The notes beneath the pieces are model-generated. The model made no database searches. It was given only the letters and a program-made list of their open reading frames with translations, and was not told the DNA's origin. From Pseudomonas sp. P5_109 (lineage in GTDB: Bacteria > Pseudomonadota > Gammaproteobacteria > Pseudomonadales > Pseudomonadaceae): 64,000 bases of DNA. The position numbers were made by a program, and so were the translations under genes. Position 1 is the stretch's first letter; the number at the start of each line of letters is the position of its first letter. This document shows, piece after piece, positions 43,315 through 52,425 of this stretch. The stretch lies in assembly GCF_034009455.1 (NCBI RefSeq), contig NZ_CP125380.1, forward strand, positions 3,981,501-4,045,500, written 5' to 3'.

Positions 43315-44237
43315 ACAACCATCCTCGAGTGAACGGACTGACGGGCTTGCTCCCACATGTCCTTGCGATAGCTGCCGGCCTGTTGTGGTCGTGCATGGCG
43401 ACGGCGCAGCAGGCTTTCCCAACGCCAGAAAAAGCCGCAGAAGCCTTCGTCGAAGCACTGGGCACGGAACACTCCGACCAGGCCCGCCTGACCGAGTTGC
43501 TGGGCAGCGACTGGCACAGCTACATTCCCCGTGAAGGTGTGCAGCGCGAAGACGTGGATGCGTTTTTGCAGCAATACCGCGAGCAACATCACATTGAAAA
43601 CCCCAGCGAACGCAAGGCAATCCTGGCAGTCGGCAGCAACAACTGGACACTACCGATCCCCATGACAAAAGACGCCAGCGGTTGGCGCTTCGACATGAAG
43701 GCCGGCAGTGCCGAGATCCGTGCCCGTCAAATCGGCCGCAATGAACTGGCTGCCGTGCAATCGGTGCTGGCCTATCACGACGCCCAGATGGACTACGCGT
43801 CAGTCGATCGCGACGGTGACGGCGCACTCGAGTATGCGCAGAAAATCGTCAGCAGCCCCGGCAAGCACGACGGACTCTACTGGGCGGAAGACGACAGCGA
43901 CCAGATCAGCCCGTTGGGGCCTTCATTCGGCAAAGCCATTGCCGACGAAGAGTGGCATGGCTACCGCTTCCGCATCCTGCATGGCCAGGGCCCTTCGGCA
44001 CCAGGTGGCGCCTACAGCTACCTCATCGGTGACAAGATGAGCCGGGGCTTTGCGTTGATCGCCTGGCCGGCGAAATACAACGACACCGGGGTGATGAGTT
44101 TCATGATCAGCCATGAAGGCCAGGTGTTCGAGAAAGACCTGGGACCCGGTGGTGAAAAACTGGCGATAGCGATGAAGCGCTTTGATCCGGATGACAGCTG
44201 GAAAGAGGTGCCTGAAGATCAAGCGCAGCAGGAGTGA
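43311..44237 (+). CDS. Secreted DUF2950-domain protein
   Basis: A 308-residue exported protein. The TTG at 43311 overlaps the DUF3300 stop and is preceded by an AAAGGGGGGG run; it opens a signal peptide ('VLAIAAGLLWSCMATAQQ') before 'AFPTPEKAAEAFVEAL', so I accept this rare start. Domain hallmarks: 'YASVDRDGDGALEYAQKIVSSPGKHDGLYW' region and 'MSRGFALIAWPAKYNDTGVMSFM'. Coupled to the DUF3300 gene, so the two products probably work together in the periplasm. Confidence 0.87.
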   Translation: MNNHPRVNGLTGLLPHVLAIAAGLLWSCMATAQQAFPTPEKAAEAFVEALGTEHSDQARLTELLGSDWHSYIPREGVQREDVDAFLQQYREQHHIENPSERKAILAVGSNNWTLPIPMTKDASGWRFDMKAGSAEIRARQIGRNELAAVQSVLAYHDAQMDYASVDRDGDGALEYAQKIVSSPGKHDGLYWAEDDSDQISPLGPSFGKAIADEEWHGYRFRILHGQGPSAPGGAYSYLIGDKMSRGFALIAWPAKYNDTGVMSFMISHEGQVFEKDLGPGGEKLAIAMKRFDPDDSWKEVPEDQAQQE

Positions 44238-44289
44238 CCGGACGTCATCGCCCTGCTGCCGACGCTCGCAATCGCCAGGGCGATCTTAT

Positions 44290-44790
44290 CTAGATCAACA
44301 GGACGAACCGGTCTTCGTTCCCCGTGCTTTCATTGCAGGAGGGTTGTTGCAGTTGGAATCCGCAGCGATCAAGGACCTTTCTTGAGCCCAGGTTTTCCTT
44401 GTAGGCAAAGGCAACCAGTTGCGTAAGCCCCCAGCGCGTCCTGGCTTGCTCTATCAGATGCCTCAACGCCAGTGTGGCCAGCCCCTGCCCGCACGCGTGC
44501 TGATCAATCCGATAGCCGACTTGCGCTGACCCCGTCGACGGGTCGATGCTTTTCAGATTGGCTCGACCGACGATTCTCTGGCTGGAATCCTCGATGACAA
44601 ACGGGTGCCAGGCGCCGACGGCAAATCCGGACAAATAGCTTTCGATATGATCGGCGACACCCTGCAACGAGTAAAAACCAGGCTCGCGCGCATCGATATG
44701 GGATTCGAACCATTCACGGTTCTGGATTTCGAAAGCGAGCAATGCTTGAGCGTCAGTCATTTTCAGCTCACGTACGCTAAATGATTCCAT
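44290..44790 (-). CDS. GNAT acetyltransferase, RimJ/RimL-like
   Basis: A 166-residue protein with the RimJ/L layout: 'FSVRELKMTDAQALLAFE' N terminus, 'AQVGYRIDQHACGQGLATLALRHLIE' with the acetyl-CoA loop, and 'NLGSRKVLDRCGFQLQ' as the conserved Asn-x-x-Ser-x-x-x-Leu end motif. Such enzymes acetylate protein N termini or small amines. It is divergent from arsR with a 153-base shared promoter region. Confidence 0.87.
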   Translation of the reverse strand: MESFSVRELKMTDAQALLAFEIQNREWFESHIDAREPGFYSLQGVADHIESYLSGFAVGAWHPFVIEDSSQRIVGRANLKSIDPSTGSAQVGYRIDQHACGQGLATLALRHLIEQARTRWGLTQLVAFAYKENLGSRKVLDRCGFQLQQPSCNESTGNEDRFVLLI

Positions 44791-44891
44791 TCATCACCTC
44801 TCCTGGGTCTTGTGCCGTATTGGCTCGAGTCTATCTCATGCAATTTGGCCAGGACGAGCCTTCCCTTTCTCTAGACCGAGTGGCTTGCGCA

Positions 44892-44931
44892 ATACATATG
44901 GAAAATCGTATATTCGGATAACCATATGTAT
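44892..44931. promoter_or_regulatory. Inverted repeat upstream of arsR, candidate ArsR operator
   Basis: ATACATATGG and CCATATGTAT are perfect 10-bp inverse arms separated by 20 bases, and the spacer itself contains the smaller dyad-like ATCGTATATTCGGAT. It lies directly before arsR, where ArsR represses its own operon. Confidence 0.65.
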
Positions 44932-44943
44932 CGAGCCAAGCCA

Positions 44944-45291
44944 ATGCTCAATCCTGCCGCCGTATTCAAATGTCTGTCCGACGAAACCCGCGCCCGGGCC
45001 ACCCTGCTCATCACTCGGGAAGGCGAGTTGTGCGTGTGTGAGCTGGTCTGCGCCCTGGACGACAGTCAGCCGAAGATTTCCCGCCATCTTGCCCAGCTTC
45101 GCGGCTGCGGCCTGCTTCTCGACCGCCGCCAGGGGCAGTGGGTGTATTACCGGCTCAACCCCGATCTACCCGCGTGGGTTCGCGACGTTCTGGAGACAAC
45201 CTTGCTGGCGAACGCCGACTGGCTTGCGCAAAACAGCACTCGCCTTGCCGTGATGGGCGACCGTCCGCTCAACACCTCCCCCTGCTGCTGA
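44944..45291 (+). CDS. arsR: Arsenical-resistance repressor ArsR
   Basis: A 115-residue winged-helix repressor with the As(III)-sensing '[12 protein letters not shown]' motif in the first part of the DNA-binding helix, '[17 protein letters not shown]' recognition helix and '[10 protein letters not shown]' wing. I place the start at 44944 because the family begins at this point and the in-frame ATG at 44926 lies inside the operator arm. First gene of arsRBCH. Confidence 0.93.
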   Translation: MLNPAAVFKCLSDETRARATLLITREGELCVCELVCALDDSQPKISRHLAQLRGCGLLLDRRQGQWVYYRLNPDLPAWVRDVLETTLLANADWLAQNSTRLAVMGDRPLNTSPCC

Positions 45292-45314
45292 CCCTTCAAC
45301 CGTCGAGACTGCGC

Positions 45315-46598
45315 ATGCTTACTGCATTTTCCATTTTCCTGCTCACCATGGTGCTGGTCATCTGGCAACCCAAGGGTCTGGGCGTCGGCTGGAGCGCCTC
45401 CCTGGGCGCCGTCCTCGCCCTGCTGGCAGGCGTCGTGACGCTGCACGATATTCCGCTGGTGTGGGCCATTGTCTGGAACGCCACGGCGACGTTCATCTCG
45501 CTGATCATCATCAGCCTGTTGCTCGACGAGGCCGGGTTCTTCCAGTGGGCCGCCTTGCATGTGGCGCGCTGGGCCAAGGGTGACGGGCGCCGTCTGTTCG
45601 TCTTCACGATACTGCTGGGGGCCGGCGTATCCGCATTGTTTGCCAATGACGGCGCCGCCCTGATCCTGACCCCCATCGTTGTTTCAATACTGCTCGCCCT
45701 GCGTTTTTCGCCAGCCTCTACCCTGGCGTTCGTCATGGCGGCCGGCTTTATCGCCGACACGGCGAGCCTGCCCCTGGTGGTGTCCAACCTCGTCAACATC
45801 GTTTCGGCGGACTACTTCGACCTGGGCTTCAGCGAATACGCCGCCATCATGGTGCCGGTCAACTTCGTGGCCGTGGCGACCACGCTCGTGGTGCTGTACC
45901 GGTTTTTCCGCCGGGACATTCCCAGGCACTACTCCCTCGATGACGTGATGGATCCGCGACGCGCCGTGCGTGATCCCCTGACCTTCCGTGTCGGCTGGAT
46001 CGTCCTGGCCCTGTTGTTGATCGGGCTGTTTGCCCTGGAGCCCCTGGGCATTCCCGTCAGCGCCATCGCAGCGGTCTGTGCCGCGCTGCTGTTCGCCGTG
46101 GCGGCGCGCGGGCATGTGATCTCGACGCGACGGGTGCTGCGTGAAGCGCCCTGGCAGGTGGTGATCTTTTCGCTGGGCATGTACCTGGTGGTGTACGGGC
46201 TGAAAAATGCCGGGCTGACTACCTACATGACCATGGCACTGAACCGCATGGCCGAGTTCGGCATCTGGGGCGCTGCGTTGGGCACTGGCCTGCTCACGGC
46301 CTTGCTGTCATCGGGCATGAACAACATGCCCACGGTGTTGGTGGGAGCGCTGTCGATTCAAGCCAGTGATGCCACCGGTGTAGTACGTGAAGCCATGATC
46401 TACGCCAATGTCATCGGTTCCGACCTGGGCCCCAAGATCACCCCCATCGGCAGCCTGGCCACCCTGCTCTGGCTGCATGTGCTGGAGCGCAAGGGCATCC
46501 GCATTACCTGGGGTTACTACTGCAAGGTCGGCGTGGTGCTGACCCTGCCGATTCTGCTCATCACCTTGTCCGCCCTGGCCATGCGCCTGAGCGTCTAG
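45315..46598 (+). CDS. arsB: Arsenite efflux pump ArsB
   Basis: A 427-residue inner-membrane transporter with about twelve hydrophobic segments, including '[17 protein letters not shown]' and '[18 protein letters not shown]', and '[22 protein letters not shown]', all conserved in ArsB. It extrudes As(III) driven by proton motive force. Begins 23 bases after arsR. Confidence 0.95.
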   Translation: MLTAFSIFLLTMVLVIWQPKGLGVGWSASLGAVLALLAGVVTLHDIPLVWAIVWNATATFISLIIISLLLDEAGFFQWAALHVARWAKGDGRRLFVFTILLGAGVSALFANDGAALILTPIVVSILLALRFSPASTLAFVMAAGFIADTASLPLVVSNLVNIVSADYFDLGFSEYAAIMVPVNFVAVATTLVVLYRFFRRDIPRHYSLDDVMDPRRAVRDPLTFRVGWIVLALLLIGLFALEPLGIPVSAIAAVCAALLFAVAARGHVISTRRVLREAPWQVVIFSLGMYLVVYGLKNAGLTTYMTMALNRMAEFGIWGAALGTGLLTALLSSGMNNMPTVLVGALSIQASDATGVVREAMIYANVIGSDLGPKITPIGSLATLLWLHVLERKGIRITWGYYCKVGVVLTLPILLITLSALAMRLSV

Positions 46599-46626
46599 CC
46601 CTGTGCGTCCGCCAAGAGGAGTCATC

Positions 46627-47097
46627 ATGCGCGTTCTGTTTATGTGTACCGCCAATAGCTGCCGCAGCATCCTGTCCGAAGCCATGTTCAACCATCTCGC
46701 CCCCGAAGGTTTTCAGGCAATCAGTGCCGGCAGCTTCCCCAAGGGACAAGTGCTGCCCCGCAGCCTGAGCACCTTGCAGGAAGCCGGCATTGCCATCGAC
46801 GGCTTGAGCAGCAAAGGCAACGAGGCGTTCGAAGCCAACCCGCCGGACATCGTCATCACGGTCTGCGACAAGGCCGCCGGCGAGGCGTGCCCGGTGTACT
46901 TCGGGCCGGCACTCAAAGCCCATTGGGGCCTGGAAGACCCATCGGACATCAAGGGCGATGAAGCAACGGTAGCGGCGGCGTTCCACTCAACCCTGGCGCG
47001 CATCGAAACGCGCTGCCGGGCATTGCTCGACCTGCCTTTTACACAACTTGACCGCGATGCGCTGAAGCACGAACTCGACCGCATCGGCACGCTTTGA
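46627..47097 (+). CDS. arsC: Arsenate reductase ArsC, low-molecular-weight phosphatase type
   Basis: A 156-residue enzyme with the C-x5-R loop '[10 protein letters not shown]' near the N terminus and the redox pair in '[15 protein letters not shown]', that is, the thioredoxin-coupled class that reduces As(V) to As(III). AGAGGAG before the ATG. The substrate is then exported by ArsB. Confidence 0.95.
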   Translation: MRVLFMCTANSCRSILSEAMFNHLAPEGFQAISAGSFPKGQVLPRSLSTLQEAGIAIDGLSSKGNEAFEANPPDIVITVCDKAAGEACPVYFGPALKAHWGLEDPSDIKGDEATVAAAFHSTLARIETRCRALLDLPFTQLDRDALKHELDRIGTL

Positions 47098-47108
47098 CCG
47101 GAGCCCCC

Positions 47109-47804
47109 ATGACCCACCCCCTGCCCAATCTCGACACATCACTGACCCAGCCCATCGCCAACGGGCGCGACGACCAGCACAAACCGCGCATCCTGTTGTT
47201 ATACGGTTCGACTCGTGCGCGGTCGTTCAGTCGCCTGCTGGTCGAGGAAGCAGCCCGGTTGCTCGAACACTTCGGCGCCGAGACGCGGATCTTCAATCCA
47301 TCCGGCCTGCCGCTACCGGACGACGCGCCCTCCGACCACCCGAAAGTCCAGGAACTGCTCGAACTGATGCAGTGGTCTGAAGGACAGGTCTGGTGCTCGC
47401 CAGAGCGCCACGGCTCCATGTCGGCGGTGTTCAAGGCGCAAATCGACTGGGTGCCGTTGGCGTTGGGCGCCGTTCGCCCAACCCAGGGAAAAACCCTCGC
47501 GGTCATGCAAGTCTGCGGCGGTTCCCAGTCCTTCAATGTGGTGAATCAACTTCGTGTGTTGGGGCGCTGGATGCGCATGTTCACCATCCCCAATCAATCC
47601 TCCGTGCCAAAGGCTTTTCTGGAGTTCGACGAGGCCAATCGCATGAAGCCCTCGTCGCTGTACGACCGGGTGGTAGACGTCATGGAGGAACTGGTGAAAT
47701 TTACCCTGCTGCTGCGGGATCGCCCCGACCTGGTTGACCGCTACTCGGAACGAAAAGAGTCCGCAGAGGAACTGACTCAGCGTGTGAATCAGCGGTCGAT
47801 CTGA
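47109..47804 (+). CDS. arsH: Arsenical-resistance flavoprotein ArsH
   Basis: A 231-residue NADPH-dependent FMN reductase fold: '[26 protein letters not shown]' is the FMN phosphate loop and '[20 protein letters not shown]' the conserved middle. ArsH oxidises organoarsenicals or protects from arsenite stress. Starts 11 bases after arsC with GGAG. Confidence 0.94.
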   Translation: MTHPLPNLDTSLTQPIANGRDDQHKPRILLLYGSTRARSFSRLLVEEAARLLEHFGAETRIFNPSGLPLPDDAPSDHPKVQELLELMQWSEGQVWCSPERHGSMSAVFKAQIDWVPLALGAVRPTQGKTLAVMQVCGGSQSFNVVNQLRVLGRWMRMFTIPNQSSVPKAFLEFDEANRMKPSSLYDRVVDVMEELVKFTLLLRDRPDLVDRYSERKESAEELTQRVNQRSI

Positions 47805-47880
47805 ATATTGCTTCATGGAATCCATCGAATTCTGGGCGTGTCGGGCTTAACATGGACGTCGGTTCAACAGGAGGGCTGCA

Positions 47881-48336
47881 ATGGATCTGAAGTTCAGTCA
47901 CGTCGATGTACTGGTCAATAATCTCGAAGAAGCCTGTGCTTACTACGCACAGATACTCAATGCCAGGATCTCCAAAACGCTCGTCTGGGAACGAGGTGGT
48001 CTGCACGTGCGCTACGCGATTGCGCTGATCGGTCAAGAGCGTTTCATGTTGGTACAGCCATTGGCGGGGAACCTGAGGGAGCTATTAGACTCCTCGGGAG
48101 AAGGGATGATTTATCGCCACTGCTATTCGACGCCGGATATCGAGAAGGCCTACGACGAACTGATGGTCGCCGGTGTTCAGCCAGAAGACGAAAACGGAAA
48201 GCCATTGGCCCGCGCGAACCTGCAATCCCCGTCCGGGACACGCATTATCTGGTTGCCCAAGCGCTTCGGGCACTTCTCTATCGAAATCCTGGAAGACAAG
48301 GCGCTAGAGGCATTTGTAGAAGCTGCATTTTCCTGA
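47881..48336 (+). CDS. VOC-superfamily protein
   Basis: A 151-residue glyoxalase-fold protein: 'KFSHVDVLVNNLEEACAYYAQIL' opens the first module and 'YDELMVAGVQPEDENGKPLA' the second, closing with 'HFSIEILE'. Weakly related to arsenic-cluster ArsI-like lyases by position only: the Cys pair that marks ArsI is not visible. Its AGGAGGG ribosome site lies 76 bases beyond arsH, so cotranscription is possible but unproven. Confidence 0.75.
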   Translation: MDLKFSHVDVLVNNLEEACAYYAQILNARISKTLVWERGGLHVRYAIALIGQERFMLVQPLAGNLRELLDSSGEGMIYRHCYSTPDIEKAYDELMVAGVQPEDENGKPLARANLQSPSGTRIIWLPKRFGHFSIEILEDKALEAFVEAAFS

Positions 48337-48406
48337 GTGATGCGGCGATGAACGTCTGTTTTGAGTCGACTGGAACGAAGCGCATGATCCCGCCTCGTAC
48401 CCCAGC

Positions 48407-48422
48407 ATTGTCCGCGGACAAT
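48407..48422. promoter_or_regulatory. 16-bp perfect palindrome
   Basis: ATTGTCCGCGGACAAT is perfectly self-complementary. It lies between two plus-strand genes and resembles a TetR- or GntR-type site in form, but no cognate regulator is adjacent. Confidence 0.4.
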
Positions 48423-48550
48423 TGACAAAAAACAGGGATTGGGGGGAAGTGTTCCAGCCGCTTTGGCGACGCCGCATTGCTGGCACAGCTTTTTTTGGGG
48501 GCTTTCACTGGCTTGGAGGAACCCTCATTGTCGACTCGGACGCGGTCCCT

Positions 48551-48651
48551 TGTAGGAGCTGGCTTGCCAGCGATGGTCGTTAACGATAACGCGTATAACC
48601 TGGATAAACGCGGCGCACTTGAGTCCATCGCCGGCAAGCCGGCTCCTACAG
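48551..48651. repeat. REPIN with conserved spacer, copy C
   Basis: Inverted REPs around the same spacer type as the copies at 36654 and 36929 (TCGTTAACGA, GGATAAACGCGGCGC). Confidence 0.92.
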
Positions 48652-48816
48652 TTTCCCGGAAATGCGTGAAGAACTTTTTTAGGCCCCAAACTTTAAGAGT
48701 CCTTCTCAATATAACGCATTTTTTTCAGCAGATTGGATCCGTAATACCCCGTTGAAAGCACCTACACTGACACGTTATCTCGCCTACTTCGGAATTCGCC
48801 GATTAAGGAGCCATGC

Positions 48817-49224
48817 GTGCACAGAGAACGGGGAAAGCTCTCGCTGGTAATGGAATGGGCGGTCGTTGTTGAGGACGACCCGGCAATTCGCAAGTTGATC
48901 GTCGATATCCTGAACGAGATCGGTCTCCTTACCCTGGACTTCGACACTGCCGATGACGCCTTGACCTACCTGCGGTGCATGCCGGACGGTTGCCTGCTGG
49001 TGATCACGGATCAAGCCTTGCGAGGTCAACTCCAAGGAGCGGAATTCATAAGGATGGTGAAGGAGAAATGGCCCGCTACCGCTTCGATTCTCACCTCCGG
49101 TTCCGTGCTGGAGGCCTCAATAGTGCCCTACTCAACGACGTACCTGGCTAAGCCCTGGTCTAAAGATGATCTGGTGAGGGCTGTAGCAAACCTGCTACAG
49201 CCTGATCGCCCCTTCGGAAAATAG
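48817..49224 (+). CDS. Stand-alone receiver-domain response regulator
   Basis: A 135-residue receiver with 'VVVEDDPAIRKLIVDIL', phospho-Asp65 in 'LVITDQAL' and the switch/Lys end 'ILTSGS' and 'YLAKPW'. No output domain, so it would relay phosphate or act by protein contact. AAGGAG lies eight bases before a GTG at 48817, which I take as start; an out-of-frame ATG overlaps this position. No kinase adjacent. Confidence 0.85.
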   Translation: MHRERGKLSLVMEWAVVVEDDPAIRKLIVDILNEIGLLTLDFDTADDALTYLRCMPDGCLLVITDQALRGQLQGAEFIRMVKEKWPATASILTSGSVLEASIVPYSTTYLAKPWSKDDLVRAVANLLQPDRPFGK

Positions 49225-49585
49225 TCGTGACGGTTTGCGAACCGTGAGTTTGCCTGGCGCTGCGTTTTACATCCTGGCGTGAGGGCCACCCCAGGTAGAT
49301 TGTTTTGAGAGCTGTCGCTTGGCAGTCTTCAAAATGATGTCGCAACACCATCATTCCTCGCTAACACCCAACGTAGACACGTATTCGCCCACAAAATCCC
49401 TCCTTGCAAGCGCGATAAGTAGCCAGCTATTTGTTGACGAAAGTCTGAAGTATTCATTTGAACTTTCGGATTCTTTCACCGCACGGCCTGTGCCTAACAT
49501 CGGCTCCACAGCGAACCAGCCATTTGATCGGCGGGTGCCGTCGAAGTGCTTTTGCAGTAGGCCCTGGGATTTTTGAGGATCACCG
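49225..49585. other. Intergenic stretch with no supported gene
   Basis: About 360 bases. A GAAAGT/ACTTTC dyad spans 49438-49467. Short frames here lack ribosome sites and motifs. Confidence 0.6.
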
Positions 49586-50437
49586 ATGAAGCTGGAAATT
49601 TTTCGCACGCTGTGGGGTTACACCGCCAGCAAGGCTCAGGCACTCGAAGAGTTGCTGCAAGCGGGCTTTGACGGCATGGAAGCACGCCTGCCACTGGACG
49701 CCCGTGAACGGGCCGAGTTTGCTGCCTTTCTGAAGGCCAACCGCGTGGGCTATATCAGCACTGTCTTCACCGCGTACGACGTGCTGCCGGAACAGTCGGC
49801 AACGCCTGCCGTGCACCTCGTTGACCTCGACCACAAACTCGCCTTGGCCGCTGATCTCTCCCCGCGTTTCGTCAACGTGCTGGCGGGTAACGACCGTTGG
49901 TCCTTGCCGCAACAAGTGGAGTTTTTTGGCCAGGCGCTGGATCTGGCGCGCAAGCACGGCCAGGTCTGCAGTTTCGAAACTCACCGCTCGCGTTCGCTGT
50001 TCAACCCCTGGGTGACCCTGGAGCTGATCCGGCAACTGCCTGATCTGTTGTTCACCAGTGACATCAGCCATTGGGTGGTGACCTGCGAGCGTCTGTTGAA
50101 CGACCCGGTCGATGACCTCAGCGCTTTCGTCGAGCGGGTCCACCACATCCAGGCCCGGGTCGGTTACGACCAGGGGCCGCAGGTTCCGCACCCTGCCGCG
50201 CCCGAATATGCCAGGGAACTGGCCTTCCATCAGCAGCACTGGGAAAGCATCTGGCGCTCGCAGCAGGCCCGCGGTTACCAGGTCAGCACCCTGACCCCGG
50301 AATTCGGTGCCGACGGCTACCTGCATCACCTGCCCTTCACCAATGTCCCGGTCGCCGACCTGTGGTCGTTGAACATGTGGATGGGCCAGACCGAACGCGA
50401 ACATTTCGAGCGATTCCACCACTCAAGCCATCCTTAG
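49586..50437 (+). CDS. Sugar phosphate isomerase/epimerase-like TIM barrel
   Basis: A 283-residue protein of the xylose-isomerase-like (AP endonuclease 2) fold: '[27 protein letters not shown]' at the first barrel unit, 'CSFETHRSR' and '[13 protein letters not shown]' as metal-site strands, '[11 protein letters not shown]' as the late His strand. Such proteins isomerise sugars or cleave related compounds with a divalent metal. It starts the 2.8-kb set that includes the oxygenase and the ABC transporter. Substrate unknown. Confidence 0.83.
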   Translation: MKLEIFRTLWGYTASKAQALEELLQAGFDGMEARLPLDARERAEFAAFLKANRVGYISTVFTAYDVLPEQSATPAVHLVDLDHKLALAADLSPRFVNVLAGNDRWSLPQQVEFFGQALDLARKHGQVCSFETHRSRSLFNPWVTLELIRQLPDLLFTSDISHWVVTCERLLNDPVDDLSAFVERVHHIQARVGYDQGPQVPHPAAPEYARELAFHQQHWESIWRSQQARGYQVSTLTPEFGADGYLHHLPFTNVPVADLWSLNMWMGQTEREHFERFHHSSHP

Positions 50438-50451
50438 GGAGCCGATGCGTC

Positions 50452-51522
50452 ATGCCTGACAATAAAAACAACAGCGCCAGTACTGACACACAAAAAGCCA
50501 ACTTCAACAGCATCCCGGTGGTCAACATCGCCGGCCTGTTCAGCTTTGAACTGGAACACCGCCTGGCCGTGGCCGAACAATTGGGGCGCGCCGCCAGCGA
50601 CGTCGGGTTCCTCTACATCACCGATCACGGCATCGACCCGCAACTGATCGCCAACCTGCGCAAGGCGGCCAAAGACTTCTTCGACCAGCCCCTGGACGAG
50701 AAGATGCGCCACTACATCGGCACCTCGCAAACCCACAAGGGCTTTGTGCCCGAAGGCGAAGAGGTCTATTCCAAGGGCAAGCCGGACCACAAGGAAGCCT
50801 TCGACGTCGGCTTCGAAGTCCCGGCCGATGACCCGCTGGTGCTGGCCAACACGCCATTGCTGGGGCCCAACGACTGGCCGCAGCTGGCAGGTTTCAAGGC
50901 ATCGGTACAGGCCTACTACGAAGCGATCTTCGCCCTGGGCCGGCGCCTGTTCGGCGGCTTCGCCCTGACCCTGGGCCTGGAAGAAAACTACTTTGACAGC
51001 CTGGTCACCCGGCCGCCGTCCAAATTGCGCCTGATCCACTACCCGTTCGACGGTGCGGCCCATGACGCACCGGGACTTGGCGCCCATACTGATTACGAGT
51101 GCTTCACCATCCTCCTGGCCGACAAACCGGGCCTTGAGGTGATGAACAATCTCGGCCAATGGATCGATGCACCACCGATTGCCGATGCCTTTGTGGTCAA
51201 CATCGGCGACATGCTGGAAGTGATGACCGCAGGCGCATTCGTGGCCACGGCGCACCGGGTGCGCAGCGTGAAGGAGGAGCGATATTCCTTTCCGCTGTTT
51301 TATGCCTGCGACTATCACACCCAGATCAAACCGCTGCCCGGCTTCGCCCAGGCAGGCAACGACTACGAAGAAATCACGATCGGCGAACACATGTATGGCC
51401 AGGCGCTGCAGACCTATCAGTATCTGCGCCAGAGGGTGGCCAACGGGGACGTTCAACTGCCAGGCAAGGCACGTAAGCCCGCCAGTTTCGGACATTTGAA
51501 AAATCAGGCGCAACCGTCCTGA
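50452..51522 (+). CDS. 2-oxoglutarate/Fe(II) oxygenase, isopenicillin-N-synthase family
   Basis: A 356-residue enzyme: N-terminal '[13 protein letters not shown]' DIOX_N part and the jelly-roll core with iron ligands in '[14 protein letters not shown]' (HxD) and '[10 protein letters not shown]' (distal His), plus the 'RYSFPLFY' R-x-S motif that binds 2-oxoglutarate. Oxidation of a small molecule is expected; ethylene-forming or plant-like gibberellin oxygenases are relatives. GGAGCCG lies before the ATG at 50452. An AATAAAAA motif just inside the start fits Hfq/Crc control. Confidence 0.88.
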   Translation: MPDNKNNSASTDTQKANFNSIPVVNIAGLFSFELEHRLAVAEQLGRAASDVGFLYITDHGIDPQLIANLRKAAKDFFDQPLDEKMRHYIGTSQTHKGFVPEGEEVYSKGKPDHKEAFDVGFEVPADDPLVLANTPLLGPNDWPQLAGFKASVQAYYEAIFALGRRLFGGFALTLGLEENYFDSLVTRPPSKLRLIHYPFDGAAHDAPGLGAHTDYECFTILLADKPGLEVMNNLGQWIDAPPIADAFVVNIGDMLEVMTAGAFVATAHRVRSVKEERYSFPLFYACDYHTQIKPLPGFAQAGNDYEEITIGEHMYGQALQTYQYLRQRVANGDVQLPGKARKPASFGHLKNQAQPS

Positions 51523-51566
51523 TTGAAGTTTTCAGTTAAACCCCTACCTACGCCGGAGTCAGTAAA

Positions 51567-52361
51567 ATGAAAAACAATAAGAAAAACCTTTTGAGCCTGG
51601 CTGTATTGGCAGCCGGCATGTTCGGCGCCTCGATGAGCATGGCCGCCGGTGACACGTTCAAGGTCGGCATGGAAATCACCTACCCGCCTTTCGAGTCCTA
51701 TGACAAGGACAAGAATGTGGTGGGTTCCGACCCCGAGCTGGCAACGGTGCTGGCCAAACACATGAACGCCAAGGTGGAGTTCGTCGACACCAAGTTCCCG
51801 AGCCTGATCCTGGGCCTGAACTCCGGCAAGTACGATGCGATCATTTCCGGCATGTACATCACGCCGGAGCGCCAGACCCAGGCCCAGACCATCGCCTATG
51901 CCAACACCGGCGCCGCGGTCATGGTGCCCAAGGGCAGCGAGATCAACGCGAAGAAACCTGAAGACCTGTGCGGCCTGAAGCTGGGCCTGGAACAGGGCAC
52001 CACCTGGGTCAAGGAATTCAGGAAGCTGTCCGACGAATACTGCGTGCCGAACAACAAAGGCGCGATCACCGTCAGCGAGTACCCTTCGGCCCCCGAAGTG
52101 ACCCAGGCCCTGCTGTCCAAGAACATCCAGGCCCAGGTCGAAATCGCCGGCGCCGCCAAAATGATCGCGGAAAAGACCAACGGCCGGGTCGTGATCACCA
52201 CCGAGCATCCGATCTATCAGCAGACCCTGGGCATCTTCGTCAAGAAAGGCAACGACGAAACCTACCAGGCCGTGCAAAAGGCCTTCGAGGAGACGAAAAA
52301 GAGCGGAGAATATGCCGCAATCCTCAAGAAATATGGCCTGGAAGAGCCGACCGCCAACTAA
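51567..52361 (+). CDS. Periplasmic polar amino-acid-type binding protein
   Basis: A 264-residue SBP_bac_3 protein with signal peptide (about residues 1-27, 'GMFGASMSMAAG'), 'GMEITYPPFESYDKDKNVVG' (ligand-pocket start) and 'FPSLILGLNSGKYDAIISGMYITPER'. Ligand unknown; downstream is the fused permease/ATPase. The start region carries AACAATAA (51573-51580), an Hfq/Crc catabolite-repression-type motif. Confidence 0.9.
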   Translation: MKNNKKNLLSLAVLAAGMFGASMSMAAGDTFKVGMEITYPPFESYDKDKNVVGSDPELATVLAKHMNAKVEFVDTKFPSLILGLNSGKYDAIISGMYITPERQTQAQTIAYANTGAAVMVPKGSEINAKKPEDLCGLKLGLEQGTTWVKEFRKLSDEYCVPNNKGAITVSEYPSAPEVTQALLSKNIQAQVEIAGAAKMIAEKTNGRVVITTEHPIYQQTLGIFVKKGNDETYQAVQKAFEETKKSGEYAAILKKYGLEEPTAN

Positions 52362-52425
52362 GAACCTGTCCTTGTAGTCTGGTTATCTGCCGCTCCTGCA
52401 CGGGGGCGGCAGATCGAGGTGCCCC

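Larger units (their letters stand above)
48337..48816. other. Gap with palindrome and REPIN
   Basis: No gene. Contains a 16-bp palindrome (48407-48422), a REPIN (48551-48651) and the promoter region of the receiver gene. Confidence 0.8.

Noticed and set aside
47881..48336. ArsI-type C-As lyase identity for the VOC protein after arsH
   Set aside because: The vicinal cysteine pair typical of ArsI is not visible; only the VOC fold is supported.
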